DNA of 64,000 bases from Afipia sp. GAS231 (lineage in GTDB: Bacteria; Pseudomonadota; Alphaproteobacteria; Rhizobiales; Xanthobacteraceae): contig NZ_LT629703.1 of the NCBI RefSeq assembly GCF_900103365.1, forward strand, positions 1,736,001-1,800,000, read 5' to 3'. The notes under the pieces are model-generated. The model was given only the letters and a program-made list of their open reading frames with translations. It made no database searches and had not been told where the DNA came from. Every line of letters starts with the position of its first letter. The stretch's first letter is position 1. Below, piece by piece: positions 1 to 8,164 of this stretch. The position numbers and the translations under genes are program-made.

Positions 1-125
1 ATCGGAACGGGGCTCTAGATTCCTGTTTTGACGCGTTTTCTACCGCAGATAAGTCTACGCAATCTGCGCAAGCTTGATTGCTATGCGAACCGGTGTCCAC
101 TTCGCTCGAAAACGCTCTATCTTGC
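1..125. repeat. Dispersed palindromic intergenic repeat, copy A (variant, possibly truncated at window edge)
   Basis: The stretch contains the GCTCTAG block, the GACGCGTTTTCT block and the block GCGAACCGGTGTCCACTTCG followed by CTCGAAAACGCTCTA, all shared with copies near 19.5, 41.3 and 63.4 kb. Unlike those copies, about 40 extra bases separate the left arm (ending near 42) from the right arm (starting near 84). The arms GCGTTTTC and GAAAACGC can pair. The repeat overlaps any upstream extension of the next gene, so that extension is unlikely to be translated. Confidence 0.75.
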
Positions 126-181
126 CGGGCGGCAAGAAAAACGCCAGCATGACGGGCATCTGTTCGAAAAGGGTCCCCGCC

Positions 182-868
182 GTGAAGATCGTCGATCTCA
201 GCCGAGAGCTATACCACCGCACCCCGAGCTACCCCGGTCATCCACCGGTCATGCACGGCGTCTGGAAGAATCACGAGGATTCCTTTGTCGAGTCCGGCAA
301 CGTGCACGGGCTGGCGTCGATGTTCATCTCGATGGTCGACCATGCCGGCACCCACATCGACGCGCCGCTTCACTTCGGCAAGTCAGGCATTTCGATCGAC
401 CAGTATCCGCTGGAAAAGTGCATCGTGCCGGGCATCTGCGTTGACCTGCGTCACATCGCGCCGCGCGCCGAGATTGCGCCCGCCGATCTCGAGGCGGCGG
501 TGACCAAGGCCGGCGTGCCGGTGCCCAAAGGGGGCACCGTCCTGCTTTGCACCGGCCACCACGCCCGCACCTTCCCGCGCAAGGAATATTCCAGCGATAA
601 TTCGGGCGTGAACGTCGCCGCCACCGAATGGCTGGCCCGACAAGGTGTCGTGCATTTCGGCATCGATTCGATGCGGCCCGGCCCTGAAGGCGACGTCAAC
701 GCGCTGGTTCACAAGGCCTGCCTCGACCTCGACATCACCCATATCGAGAGCCTGTGCAATCTCGAAGCACTGCTCGGCAAGGGCCAGTTCACCTTCATCG
801 GCCTGCCGATGAAGTGGCGCGGCGGCACCGCCTCGCCGATTCGCGCCGTGGCGGTGTTCGATATGTAG
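182..868 (+). CDS. Cyclase family protein (kynurenine formamidase-like metal-dependent hydrolase)
   Basis: The product belongs to the cyclase/KynB-like family of metal-dependent hydrolases that open amide or lactone rings or hydrolyse formamides. The family metal-binding motif HAGTHIDAPLHF is present about 55 residues in, and the opening KIVDLSRELYHRTPSYPGHP is typical of the N-terminus. I chose the GTG at 182 because the family alignment begins there; an in-frame ATG at 149 is an alternative, and the ATG at 74 lies inside an intergenic repeat. Neither start has a strong ribosome binding site. The length of about 228 residues fits the family. It stands alone, so the substrate is not indicated by its neighbours. 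Confidence 0.85.
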   Translation: MKIVDLSRELYHRTPSYPGHPPVMHGVWKNHEDSFVESGNVHGLASMFISMVDHAGTHIDAPLHFGKSGISIDQYPLEKCIVPGICVDLRHIAPRAEIAPADLEAAVTKAGVPVPKGGTVLLCTGHHARTFPRKEYSSDNSGVNVAATEWLARQGVVHFGIDSMRPGPEGDVNALVHKACLDLDITHIESLCNLEALLGKGQFTFIGLPMKWRGGTASPIRAVAVFDM

Positions 869-920
869 ATGCACAATGGCGCCGGGTTCGCGACCAACCG
901 CGGCGCCGGTCTGCGACCTC

Positions 921-1175
921 TCAATAAGCCTTGACGGTCCGAATCTGGTTACTCGGCTGGGCCAGTTGCGTCGGCGGCGGCAGATCCGGCACGAACTCTG
1001 TGCCGACAAACTCGGCCTGGGCCGCGTCCGATATCAATTTGGATGCTCCGGGGTGGCTGACGACAAACGCGATCAGCGCGACCGCGCCAAGGATGGGCAG
1101 GGCAATCAGCTTCATATTCCAGTTGCGATAAGCGCTCTGGCCGTCGCGGGGCCGCTTGTCGAACGAGCCGTGCAT
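921..1175 (-). CDS. Small single-pass membrane protein, hypothetical
   Basis: This 84-residue protein has a short basic N-terminus, one hydrophobic helix around residues 22-40 (LIALPILGAVALIAFVV) and a proline-rich polar tail, so it is probably an anchored inner-membrane protein. I chose the ATG at 1175 because GGAGG lies five bases upstream; an earlier in-frame ATG at 1196 would add seven residues. It is convergent with the cyclase-family gene. I do not recognise a function. Confidence 0.6.
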   Translation of the reverse strand: MHGSFDKRPRDGQSAYRNWNMKLIALPILGAVALIAFVVSHPGASKLISDAAQAEFVGTEFVPDLPPPTQLAQPSNQIRTVKAY

Positions 1176-1613
1176 GGACGCCTCCATCATACGCATTGGT
1201 CCCCGGAGCCTGCCTTACAGCCCCGCGCGCATGAGCCGTGTGAAATGCTTCACACGTCTTCAAAATTTTACCGCCTTGTGAGATGCGCCGCTCGCCTCGC
1301 TAGGGCGTATACCCATCATAAATCGAGGTTCGTGAGCAAGCTCGACCCATGTCCGCTATCCGGCGTATTGCAGACCCAAATCGGACATCGCCTCGAGTCC
1401 GGAAAGTGCCAATAGGCATGGCGCGATTAGCTGGAAATGAAATGAGGCCGCCAAATGAGGCGACCTAATGAGAGGATCGCATTATGTCGCTACGGCGTTT
1501 GGATGCTTGTCAGTCATCGCCGCGGCCTCGTCTCACCGTTGCGCAGGCTAAAAGCCGACGACGTTCGCTTCCGCTGGTCGGATAATCTGGTGAATTTTTA
1601 TGGTCTTATAGCA
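1176..1613. other. Intergenic region without a recognisable gene
   Basis: I see no supported gene here. The segment at about 1349-1384 (ATGTCCGCTATCCGGC and following) resembles a segment at 6651-6688, so both may be worn copies of the same repeated sequence. The remainder shows no clear promoter, RNA gene or terminator. Confidence 0.4.
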
Positions 1614-1850
1614 TCATTCAGTCGGCGACAATTCCAGCAACTTCTTTTCCGCAGCGTCGTACACCTTGACTTGGAGCATCGGAAACTCGGCTTTGAGATC
1701 CCTCGCCCTTTTCTGCGCCGCTTCAAGTGTTGGAAATACCGTCTTCATCCGGCCATCGACTTCCAAGCCAAAGCCCTCGGTCATCACAAGGTCAGCGCGT
1801 GTGATGTTGCGGGGTTGCGGCTCGTCCGGTATCGTCAGAGGTTTTTTCAT
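1614..1850 (-). CDS. Small conserved hypothetical protein
   Basis: A 78-residue soluble protein with mixed alpha/beta character and no transmembrane segment. The ATG at 1850 has AAGGAG six bases upstream, which is a strong argument that it is translated. The middle (EVDGRMKTVFPTLEAAQKRARDL) reads like a short single-domain fold, possibly nucleic-acid or ligand binding, but I do not recognise a family. It stands alone between non-coding stretches. Confidence 0.55.
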   Translation of the reverse strand: MKKPLTIPDEPQPRNITRADLVMTEGFGLEVDGRMKTVFPTLEAAQKRARDLKAEFPMLQVKVYDAAEKKLLELSPTE

Positions 1851-2100
1851 GGCAACTCCTTGGGTTGTCCCCTCCCTATCTAATCACTGCCCTCCTCGAT
1901 AGAAGCGCAACGCCTTTCGCGAGATTTTCCTGGTCGTTCAATTTTCGACTTTTTCAACTCCTGTATGTTCGGCAATGCCGCGAATTGCCGAAGTCCAGAA
2001 AGACCGCAAACCAAAGGCCGCCACTAGAGATGGATCTTTCGCCGTAGCCGCTCCTAATTGTTTTTGACAGGTTAAGCCACTCACGCCGACATCAAGCGCC

Positions 2101-2262
2101 TTAGTTCTTTCTGGGCAGCGGTTCGTTCGCTACTTCCTCTGCCAGTAGCTTTAAAAGCTTCTCCTGCCGCGCGTCAGCTTTCGCTGCCGCCGCCTCCGAT
2201 GCAGCCACGAGACTGCGATAGAGCTTAAGGTTTTGCTGGCGAATGAAAAATTGATGTTCCAT
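2101..2262 (-). CDS. Very small helical hypothetical protein
   Basis: A 53-residue, charged, mainly helical protein (LVAASEAAAAKADARQEKLL could form a coiled coil). I chose the ATG at 2262 because GGAGG lies five bases upstream; an upstream in-frame start at 2283 would add seven residues. No family recognised and no operon partner. Confidence 0.5.
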   Translation of the reverse strand: MEHQFFIRQQNLKLYRSLVAASEAAAAKADARQEKLLKLLAEEVANEPLPRKN

Positions 2263-2394
2263 AGCTACCTCCTCTGAGGGCATGGACCGAAGCGCATCGT
2301 GCGCTTAAGAATGGAGAATAGGAAGTGTCGCGCACGTATTGTCTGCCGGAACGATCGAGGAAGACGACGACAAGCTGGGGAAGCCGTCACCAGC

Positions 2395-2751
2395 ATGGCA
2401 CTGACATCGCTCAAGCGGTTAGTTGGGCGGCAAGCAGTCATCAAGACGGGCACAGGCCGGGATGCCGTCTGGCTTGCCTACGCTTACGGCGTTGCAAATA
2501 CGGTCAGCCTTTGCGCCGAGCACAGACAAGAGACTTTTCATGCCATTCCCGTCGAAGCGAGCATCTCGTTTCCATTGGCGTTGCGGATCTCTTTGTTAGC
2601 CGCCGCTCTGCTAGCCGCTCTGGTTTGGATTTTGCGTCTGTTGGCCAGGCGTCTGATGCGGGTTCTGGCCGGACTTAGCGGATTAATCGCCCTGTCGATT
2701 CTGCTGACCATACTTGTTGGGATCATTCTGTTTGTCATCCCGTCTCCTTAA
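2395..2751 (+). pseudogene. Chimeric relic: NDUFA9-like epimerase fragment joined to a two-helix membrane tail
   Basis: Residues about 24-56 (AYGVANTVSLCAEHRQETFH and flanks) match, in the same frame, residues 68-101 of the complete NDUFA9-like gene at 5609-6532 (AYGVVNAVSLYVEHGEETFH). The bases also match closely (2461-2565 against 5812-5911). Neither the Rossmann N-terminus nor the C-terminal domain of that family is present. Instead the reading frame continues into two strongly hydrophobic helices (about residues 65-85 and 92-115) and stops. It is either a degraded duplicate or a small chimeric membrane protein. Translation may begin at 2395 or at an upstream ATG; no good ribosome binding site is visible. 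Confidence 0.5.
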
Positions 2752-3835
2752 TGGTCGGGAACATATGACAACCGAGCATACGGAGGTTCGTTCCGGCAAA
2801 TCAAAAAGAAAGCCGTTCAGTTCAGATGTGGCAGACCACCTGCTGATTATCGCGACCTTTGCCTTCAGTTACCCCTCGTGCTAAGCGACACGTCCAACAT
2901 ATGCATATGCGCTTTTACTGTTGTCGCACCCGGAGTGCGAATCAATGCCTTTGCGATTTTCGTAGCGCCGGCTTTTTGCGTTGCTAGAGGCTTCAGTTGA
3001 CCTGTTGCGGTCCAAGCGGGACCTTCGTTTTCCGTAGCCAACCCAGCATCGCCCGTTCACCTCTCGCGCCTAGCCGGGTCTTTTGTGTGATCGTCCCGCC
3101 GTCATCCAGATTATTTAGAGGCTGCAACCGCTCTTGGGCAACTATCTCACGCAGTAAGCCTGTTAGGAACGCTGTCCAAATTAGGCGCGACGCCGCCACC
3201 AACTGCGCGCGACACCAACGCTTGCTGGGCTACGACATCGCATTCAATTGCTTTCAGGAAGTTCCGATGCTCCTGATGTTGAGCGTTCACCCTTCCCGGC
3301 AGCAGGCGAAAGCTCTTCACTCCTTGAATAGGTCGGCGCTGATGAGGATGACCGGCTCGGACGAGGCAGGCATCGCAATCGAAAAACGACGCGTCTCTAT
3401 TGCATGGTTTTGTTACTTACATCTCGTTGCGGCAGTTGCGGCCTTCTTAGGCACGGTCATGAAAAGATGGCATCATAAAGAGATGGCGTTTATGGCAGCA
3501 GCGCTGTCTTGAAGTCGCCTCGCGACTGCACCATGTTGGAGTCGTCGATGAGACGCGTAGGACTTATCGACATCACGGCAGGCAACGCGACGCGCTTCGG
3601 CGCATCGCAACGTTCCGCCACGCGACGCTGCGCGTCGCACCACATCGCTACGCAACGCTTGAGCCGCTGGGGTAGCCCGGCGGCTCGCGCGCGTATAGCG
3701 CGGACGGTCTCCCCAATCGCCTGTGGCTCCGAGACGCCTACCGCAGCCAGCCGGAGGCTGAAACCGAGGAGATCTGACAACGAGGGCGCGAGCTAGTCCC
3801 GCGCCGCCCGACCCGCCGGTTGACGCCGGCGGGCC
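2752..3835. other. Gene-poor kilobase
   Basis: No convincing gene. A 39-codon frame from ATG 2765 to TAA 2884, preceded by GGGA, is the only short candidate with a plausible start, and I do not recognise its product. Reading frames at 2993-3202 (minus), 2997-3512 (plus) and 3509-3796 (plus) have biased, repetitive or arginine-rich compositions and no ribosome binding sites. The stretch 3590-3660 is rich in short GCGACGC/GCGTCGC repeats. It may be a decayed mobile segment, given the relic just upstream. Confidence 0.4.
3812..3833. terminator. GC-rich hairpin, probable transcription end
   Basis: CCCGCCGG at 3812-3819 is the exact reverse complement of CCGGCGGG at 3826-3833, with a six-base loop. 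It lies just beyond the 3' end of the minus-strand zinc-ribbon gene. No long U-tract follows on either strand, so it is a weak or Rho-assisted terminator at best. Confidence 0.45.
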
Positions 3836-4084
3836 TTAATTCCGTCGGTGCAAATCGCCTTGAAGCCAGCGTCCAAGGGCCTTGGACTTCATGGGGTCTT
3901 CAAACGCGGCAAAGGTCGTAAGTACCTGATTGCAGACAGCGCATTCAAACGTATGCAAGTCGACGCCCCGGGCGCGTGCTGGCTCGATGCTGACGAGCAT
4001 CATATGGGCCTTGCACTTCGGACAAGCGGGGCGCTCAATTGCAGCGAATGGAATGACGGACGACAGGCGTTGAGATGGGGGCAT
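3836..4084 (-). CDS. Small zinc-ribbon protein (CxxC...CxxC), hypothetical
   Basis: The 82-residue product has two CxxC knuckles (CPKCKAHM and CAVCNQVL) about 26 residues apart, as in a zinc ribbon. The spacing and the MxLVSIEPA segment between the knuckles resemble the small protein at 41136-41321, so the two look like paralogues. I chose the ATG at 4084 because GAGGGA lies upstream at a usable distance; an in-frame start at 4117 exists. The role is unknown; such proteins often bind nucleic acid or protein partners. Confidence 0.6.
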   Translation of the reverse strand: MPPSQRLSSVIPFAAIERPACPKCKAHMMLVSIEPARARGVDLHTFECAVCNQVLTTFAAFEDPMKSKALGRWLQGDLHRRN

Positions 4085-4340
4085 GATGCTTCCCTCGAAC
4101 AGGCGGGAGCGCAACACTCTCTGTCACCGGTAATGCCTAGGAGGCGGAGCGGTGATTGTTTAATTATGCGCCGCCTGGGGTCTCAAACGCGAGTTAATTC
4201 GCAGATATTTGGAAGGAAGGTAAGCGCCTCGCGGAAATTGCGAAACCGGAAACTCCCGCCCGATGCGGTGAGCGTCCGCCGCCAATTGCCAGTCCGGGGC
4301 CTGGCAACGGCGGGGAAAATGAAACGGGAGAGTTCTGCCC

Positions 4341-4709
4341 ATGATCGAGGGGATCAGCGCGGTCACACTCGGCACCCACGAAATGCCACGAGCTGTCCGG
4401 TTCTACCGCGCGCTAGGGTTCGAGGTCCTGTATGGCGGCGAAGAGTCTTCATTCACCAGCTTTCAAGCAGGGACGAGCTATCTCAATCTCATCGCCCAGC
4501 CTGCCGAGCGGCGCTGGTCCTGGTGGGGGCGGGTAATTTTTTACGTCGCCGATGTTGACGCACTTTACGACCGTGCGCTCGCAGCGGGATATCAGCAAGC
4601 CACCGTGCCTCACGACGCCGAATGGGGTGAGCGCTTCTTCCACCTCAATGACCCCGACGGCCACGAACTCAGCTTCGCTCAGCCTTTGCTCCCGGTTTCC
4701 GTCCAGTAG
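4341..4709 (+). CDS. VOC (glyoxalase/bleomycin-resistance) family protein
   Basis: A 122-residue single-domain vicinal-oxygen-chelate protein with the paired beta-alpha-beta-beta-beta modules: MPRAVRFYRALGFEVLYGG in the first half and DVDALYDRALAAG...DPDGHELSF in the second. The DPDGHELSF strand supplies the usual metal-ligand Glu. GGGAGAG precedes the ATG. Members include lyases, dioxygenases and resistance proteins, and this sequence alone does not say which. It is 82 bases upstream of a cupin gene on the same strand and may share its transcript. Confidence 0.85.
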   Translation: MIEGISAVTLGTHEMPRAVRFYRALGFEVLYGGEESSFTSFQAGTSYLNLIAQPAERRWSWWGRVIFYVADVDALYDRALAAGYQQATVPHDAEWGERFFHLNDPDGHELSFAQPLLPVSVQ

Positions 4710-4791
4710 CAGCTCGGAGCGGCCTGCCATTCCAAGAGGCGCCTGGAGAGTGTATGGTGCTCCGATTATCCGCTGAACCTGGGAGGCAATC

Positions 4792-5544
4792 ATGCACTTC
4801 AGGACAACCGGACTTCTGTTGCTCGGCGCGATGGCGCTTCCCGCCTCGGCGACCGCACAAACAACCCCCGCTGCACCGGCAATTACACGAACAGTGGTCG
4901 CCGCAACCACACTGCCGACCGTCACCGACGTACCGCTCCATTTCAAAGCGGTGAGCGTCACTCTTCAGCCGGACGAGAAGAGCGACGTCTCCGCGGCCAA
5001 CGGCATCCTCTACCAGATGTCCGGATCGACCGAGGTCGCGCTCGATGGCGAAGCCAAAATGCTCAACGGCGGAGAGGGGCTGTTCGTCGCCGGCGGAAAG
5101 ACCGCGGCGCTGACGGCAGGCAGCAGAGGGCCATCGACTTTCCTCCACTTCTTCCTTGTCCCGGCAGTGGACTTGGGTCGGCCTGTCGAGACGGCGCCTG
5201 CCGCAGTGAGAGAGCTATATCGCACTTCGACTCCAATCCTCGACCTGAAGCCAGGCGGTTATGATCTCAATCTCACACGAGTCACATTTCCGGCACAGAT
5301 GCCCTCCAACCCGCCGCACCATCGGTCAGGCGCAGCTCTATACTTTATCATCTCCGGCACCGGCGCGAACACGGTCGACGGCAAGACGGAAGCAAGAGGA
5401 CCAGGTTCCCTGATCTATGAACCGTACGCCCTCGTGCACCAATGGGGAAACCCAGGCAACGAGCCCTTGATATTCCTGGCCTTCAACATCAATCCGAAAG
5501 GTGTGGCAGCCGTGCTTCCGGGCGCGCCGGCAAAGAATCAATAG
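4792..5544 (+). CDS. Exported bicupin protein
   Basis: A 250-residue protein with a Sec signal peptide (TTGLLLLGAMALPASATAQ, cleavage near residue 23) and two cupin halves. The second half carries a credible metal site: PPHHRSG, then a VHQWGNPG strand about 50 residues later. The first half lacks an obvious histidine set and may be structural. It is probably periplasmic. The ATG follows GGGAGG closely. It sits between the VOC gene and the NDUFA9-like gene; the trio may form an operon. The substrate is unknown. Confidence 0.8.
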   Translation: MHFRTTGLLLLGAMALPASATAQTTPAAPAITRTVVAATTLPTVTDVPLHFKAVSVTLQPDEKSDVSAANGILYQMSGSTEVALDGEAKMLNGGEGLFVAGGKTAALTAGSRGPSTFLHFFLVPAVDLGRPVETAPAAVRELYRTSTPILDLKPGGYDLNLTRVTFPAQMPSNPPHHRSGAALYFIISGTGANTVDGKTEARGPGSLIYEPYALVHQWGNPGNEPLIFLAFNINPKGVAAVLPGAPAKNQ

Positions 5545-5608
5545 CTAGTGGCGGGTGCCGCCGCATCCGGAGGACCGTTCGATTCCACATGAATTGGCGA
5601 ATTGAATC

Positions 5609-6532
5609 ATGGTGGCAACGAACGATCGCACCGTCACCGTGTTCGGCGGAACCGGCTTTCTCGGCCGCCGCATCGTTCGGTATTTGCGCTCTCACGGATT
5701 TCCTGTTCGTACCGCATCAAGGCATCCGGATCGGGAGCACAGACTGTTTGGTCCCGATGATCCGCAGCTCCAATCCGTATGGGCCGACATTCACGACGAA
5801 CGGTCAGTCGCGGATGCGCTTGCCGGCGCCTACGGCGTTGTAAATGCGGTTAGCCTTTACGTCGAGCACGGAGAGGAGACGTTTCATTCCGTTCACGTCG
5901 AGGCTGCCCAACGGGTAGCGGCTCAAGCACTCCGTGCCGGTGTCGATCGTCTCATTCACATTTCAGGAATCGGCGCCGACGCCGCCTCACAATCACGGTA
6001 CATCCGAAAGCGCGGAGAAGGCGAACTGGCGGTCCGGGCCGCCTTCGGCGATGCACTTTTCGTCCGCCCGGCGGTGATGTTCGGACCGGACGACGCGTTT
6101 CTCACCACCATCCTCAAGCTCCTTCGCCAGCTTCCGATCTATCCGATGTTCGGCCGCGGCCTGACCAGATTGCAGCCGGCCTATGTGGAGGATGTTGCGG
6201 AGGCGATTGGCCGGATCATGCAGCGAGCGGAGACGCCTTCAACGATCTTCGAGTTCGGCGGCCCGCGCGTCTACTCTTACGAAGAGTTTCTTGGAGTTGT
6301 TGCGCACCAGGCAGGACTTGCGCCCCGACTGATTCCAATTCCATTTGCCGTTTGGAATGCACTCGCAAGGGCCTCCGAAATGTTCCCAAGCCCGCTCCTC
6401 ACGCGCAATCAAGTGGAACTGATGCAAATCGACACCGTGTCATCGCCTGAGATGCCTGGATTTGTTGAACTTGGGATTTGGCCGCACACGGTCGAGGCAA
6501 TACTCCAGAAAATGCTGTCGAATTGTGGATGA
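5609..6532 (+). CDS. NDUFA9-like NAD(P)-binding epimerase/dehydratase family protein
   Basis: A 307-residue atypical short-chain dehydrogenase fold protein. The N-terminal Rossmann motif is TVFGGTGFLGRRIVRYL, and the middle has the HISGIGADAASQSRYIRKRG segment typical of the complex-I NDUFA9-like/NmrA-like group, where the usual YxxxK is modified. The C-terminal part (FEFGGPRVYSYEEFL) matches the substrate domain. These proteins are often linked to quinone or respiratory complex biogenesis, but the specific role here is not determined. A fragment of a close relative is embedded at 2461-2565. Confidence 0.85.
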   Translation: MVATNDRTVTVFGGTGFLGRRIVRYLRSHGFPVRTASRHPDREHRLFGPDDPQLQSVWADIHDERSVADALAGAYGVVNAVSLYVEHGEETFHSVHVEAAQRVAAQALRAGVDRLIHISGIGADAASQSRYIRKRGEGELAVRAAFGDALFVRPAVMFGPDDAFLTTILKLLRQLPIYPMFGRGLTRLQPAYVEDVAEAIGRIMQRAETPSTIFEFGGPRVYSYEEFLGVVAHQAGLAPRLIPIPFAVWNALARASEMFPSPLLTRNQVELMQIDTVSSPEMPGFVELGIWPHTVEAILQKMLSNCG

Positions 6533-6742
6533 AAGAGGCTCCTTGGTTAATCCGTTTCAACGGCTGACGCTTCGCGCGTGACATTCGCCCGCAGTCAGCC
6601 ACCTGATGTCCGAGGTGGGTCATTCGCGTCGTTTTTGACATATCTGCAGTATGTCCGCTATCCGGCCCATCTCAGACCTGCAATTCGGCGTGCGAACACC
6701 GAGATAAGCGTGATTCAAGCTCCCGAACCGGGGCCTCGAATC

Positions 6743-7082
6743 ATGAGATGCGAACTCACGGACTTTGAGTGGACTGCCATCAGGCCGTTCCTTCCGAACA
6801 AGCCGCGCGGCGTGCCGGGGGTCAACGACCGACGTGTCCTCAACGGCATCTTCTGGATATTGCGGTCAGGCGCACCATGGCGCGATCTGCCGGAGAGCTT
6901 TGGGCCTTACACGACCTGCTACAACCGGTTCGTTTCGCAATTTGGTGGAGCGCTTCTTCAACAGGATCAAGCAATGCCGGCGCGTCGCTACCCGGTATGA
7001 CAAACTCGCCGCAAACTACCTTGCCTTCATCAAGCTCGCAGCCATTCGGATTTGGCTACGCGCTTATGAGTCCACGCCCTAG
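6743..7082 (+). pseudogene. IS5-family transposase, internally deleted and frameshifted
   Basis: The N-terminal part (LTDFEWTAIRPFLPNKPRGV ... FWILRSGAPWRDLPESFGPY) is the start of an IS5-type transposase. After CYNRFV the sequence jumps to the C-terminal part in the +1 frame (NLVERFFNRIKQCRRVATRY ... AAIRIWLR), ending at 7082. The central DDE catalytic region that normally separates these blocks, several hundred bases, is missing. The junction is near 6932-6936. It is dead as a transposase. No terminal inverted repeats are obvious. Confidence 0.85.
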
Positions 7083-7204
7083 CACTACTTTGGCAGATTT
7101 ACCCACGCCACTGTTTTTCACGGCTTCGTCTTCGGCAGTGTGGGCATTGCTGAGATAGTGGTCGAAGAATGAGATCGACGATGGCGTGGCGTACGGCCGG
7201 CAGG

Positions 7205-7414
7205 CTAGGCTGAGGCGGCGGTCCGTTGATTCTTTTTTCGCCCCACTTGTGTGAGGTGACGATGTTGCAGGAAGGCGTAGGCGATCATGGTCATCAATGC
7301 GTGACGATGAAGACCTTGCCAGGATCGTCCCTCGAAGTGATCAAGTCCGAGTTTTTCTTTCAACTGCTGATGCGCCTGTTCGCAAATCCATCGTGCCTTG
7401 ATGGTGGCGGCTAG
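7205..7414 (-). pseudogene. C-terminal remnant of an IS701/IS4-type transposase
   Basis: The minus strand encodes [20 protein letters not shown], then [20 protein letters not shown], then [13 protein letters not shown]. This is the well-conserved C-terminus of IS701-type transposases, including the E of the DDE triad in its usual YREXXK-like surroundings. Nothing homologous precedes it, so only the last quarter of the gene survives. It lies next to the IS5 relic, so two insertion-sequence remnants are back to back. Confidence 0.75.
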
Positions 7415-7798
7415 TCCGGCGCGCTTCATCCGACGAAAGCTTGCCAACGCCGAAACTGTAGCGCTGCGCGTCGTCGAGGCAATAAAGCCACGCCAAGGTT
7501 ACGCACGTTGGTGTCCTTGACGACGTAGCAGTCCGAATTTTCCCGGACCAACGTGCAGGGAGGTCGAAACGGCGGCTTGATTCTGTAAGAACATGACCCG
7601 TCGACGGTCAATCTGGAATAGCGCATGTCCCCGGTCTCTCAGACGAACGAATGGGACGATGAAAAATGTCAAGTGCGGGTTCAAGAATGTCTCGACTTGT
7701 CTACTGAGCCTACCCTAGGTAATTCGTTAGTCTGCGGGGATGCGATCGAGCCAAACATGGCCGGCGGGCGCCCTTTTGTGTGCAAACAGGAGCGTGCA
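7415..7798. other. Intergenic remainder of the insertion-sequence scar
   Basis: Between the transposase tail and the RidA-family start I see no gene with a credible start or family. The plus-strand frame that enters the RidA gene is open from 7625, but its first 58 residues have no family resemblance, so I treat it as non-coding leader. Confidence 0.4.
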
Positions 7799-8164
7799 GT
7801 GGCGGTACGAAAGCTCGATCCGGAGGGTGCCAGGCGCTTCGCACACTTCAGTCAAGCGGTCTTGGTTGAGGTTCCCGGTCCCACACTCTACGTCGCCGGT
7901 CAGGGCGACGTGACCGGAGACTTCGAAATCCAGGCGCGGAAGGCCTGGACGCAAATCGAGGTCCTGCTCAATGAGGCCGGAATGACGTTGACCGACGTGG
8001 TTAAGGTCACCGGTTATGTTGTCGATCGAAATTACGTTTCCGCGTATCGCGCCGTTTTCCTGGAAGTGATGGGCGAGGTACGCCCAGCGTCCACGCTCGT
8101 CATTTGCGATTTGGTGCACCCGGCGATGCTGGTAGAGATCGAAATTGTAGCTACGAAGAACTAG
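7799..8164 (+). CDS. RidA/YjgF/YER057c family protein
   Basis: A 121-residue Rid-family protein; characterised RidA enzymes hydrolyse reactive enamine/imine intermediates. The family pattern is clear: FSQAVLVEVPGPTLYVAGQG, QIEVLLNEAGMTLTDVVKVT, and MLVEIEIVA at the C-terminus. I chose GTG 7799 because AGGAG lies about seven bases upstream and the alignment begins there. The Pxx(S/T) stretch near the end reads RPASTL, where canonical RidA has an arginine just before S/T; the catalytic arginine therefore may be absent or displaced, as in non-RidA Rid subfamilies. It is convergent with a Crp-family gene with no intergenic space. Confidence 0.85.
   Translation: MAVRKLDPEGARRFAHFSQAVLVEVPGPTLYVAGQGDVTGDFEIQARKAWTQIEVLLNEAGMTLTDVVKVTGYVVDRNYVSAYRAVFLEVMGEVRPASTLVICDLVHPAMLVEIEIVATKN

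Noticed and set aside
74..181. N-terminal extension of the cyclase-family protein
   Set aside because: It lies largely in a dispersed intergenic repeat and has no family similarity; start moved to GTG 182.
2993..3202. 69-codon minus-strand frame
   Set aside because: Looks moderately protein-like, but no ribosome binding site, no neighbours and no recognised motif; left inside the gene-poor region.
3509..3796. 95-codon plus-strand frame
   Set aside because: Composition is dominated by repeated GCG/CGC codons, no ribosome binding site, no recognisable fold.
7625..7798. N-terminal extension of the RidA-family protein
   Set aside because: A good ribosome binding site sits before GTG 7799, where the family alignment starts.
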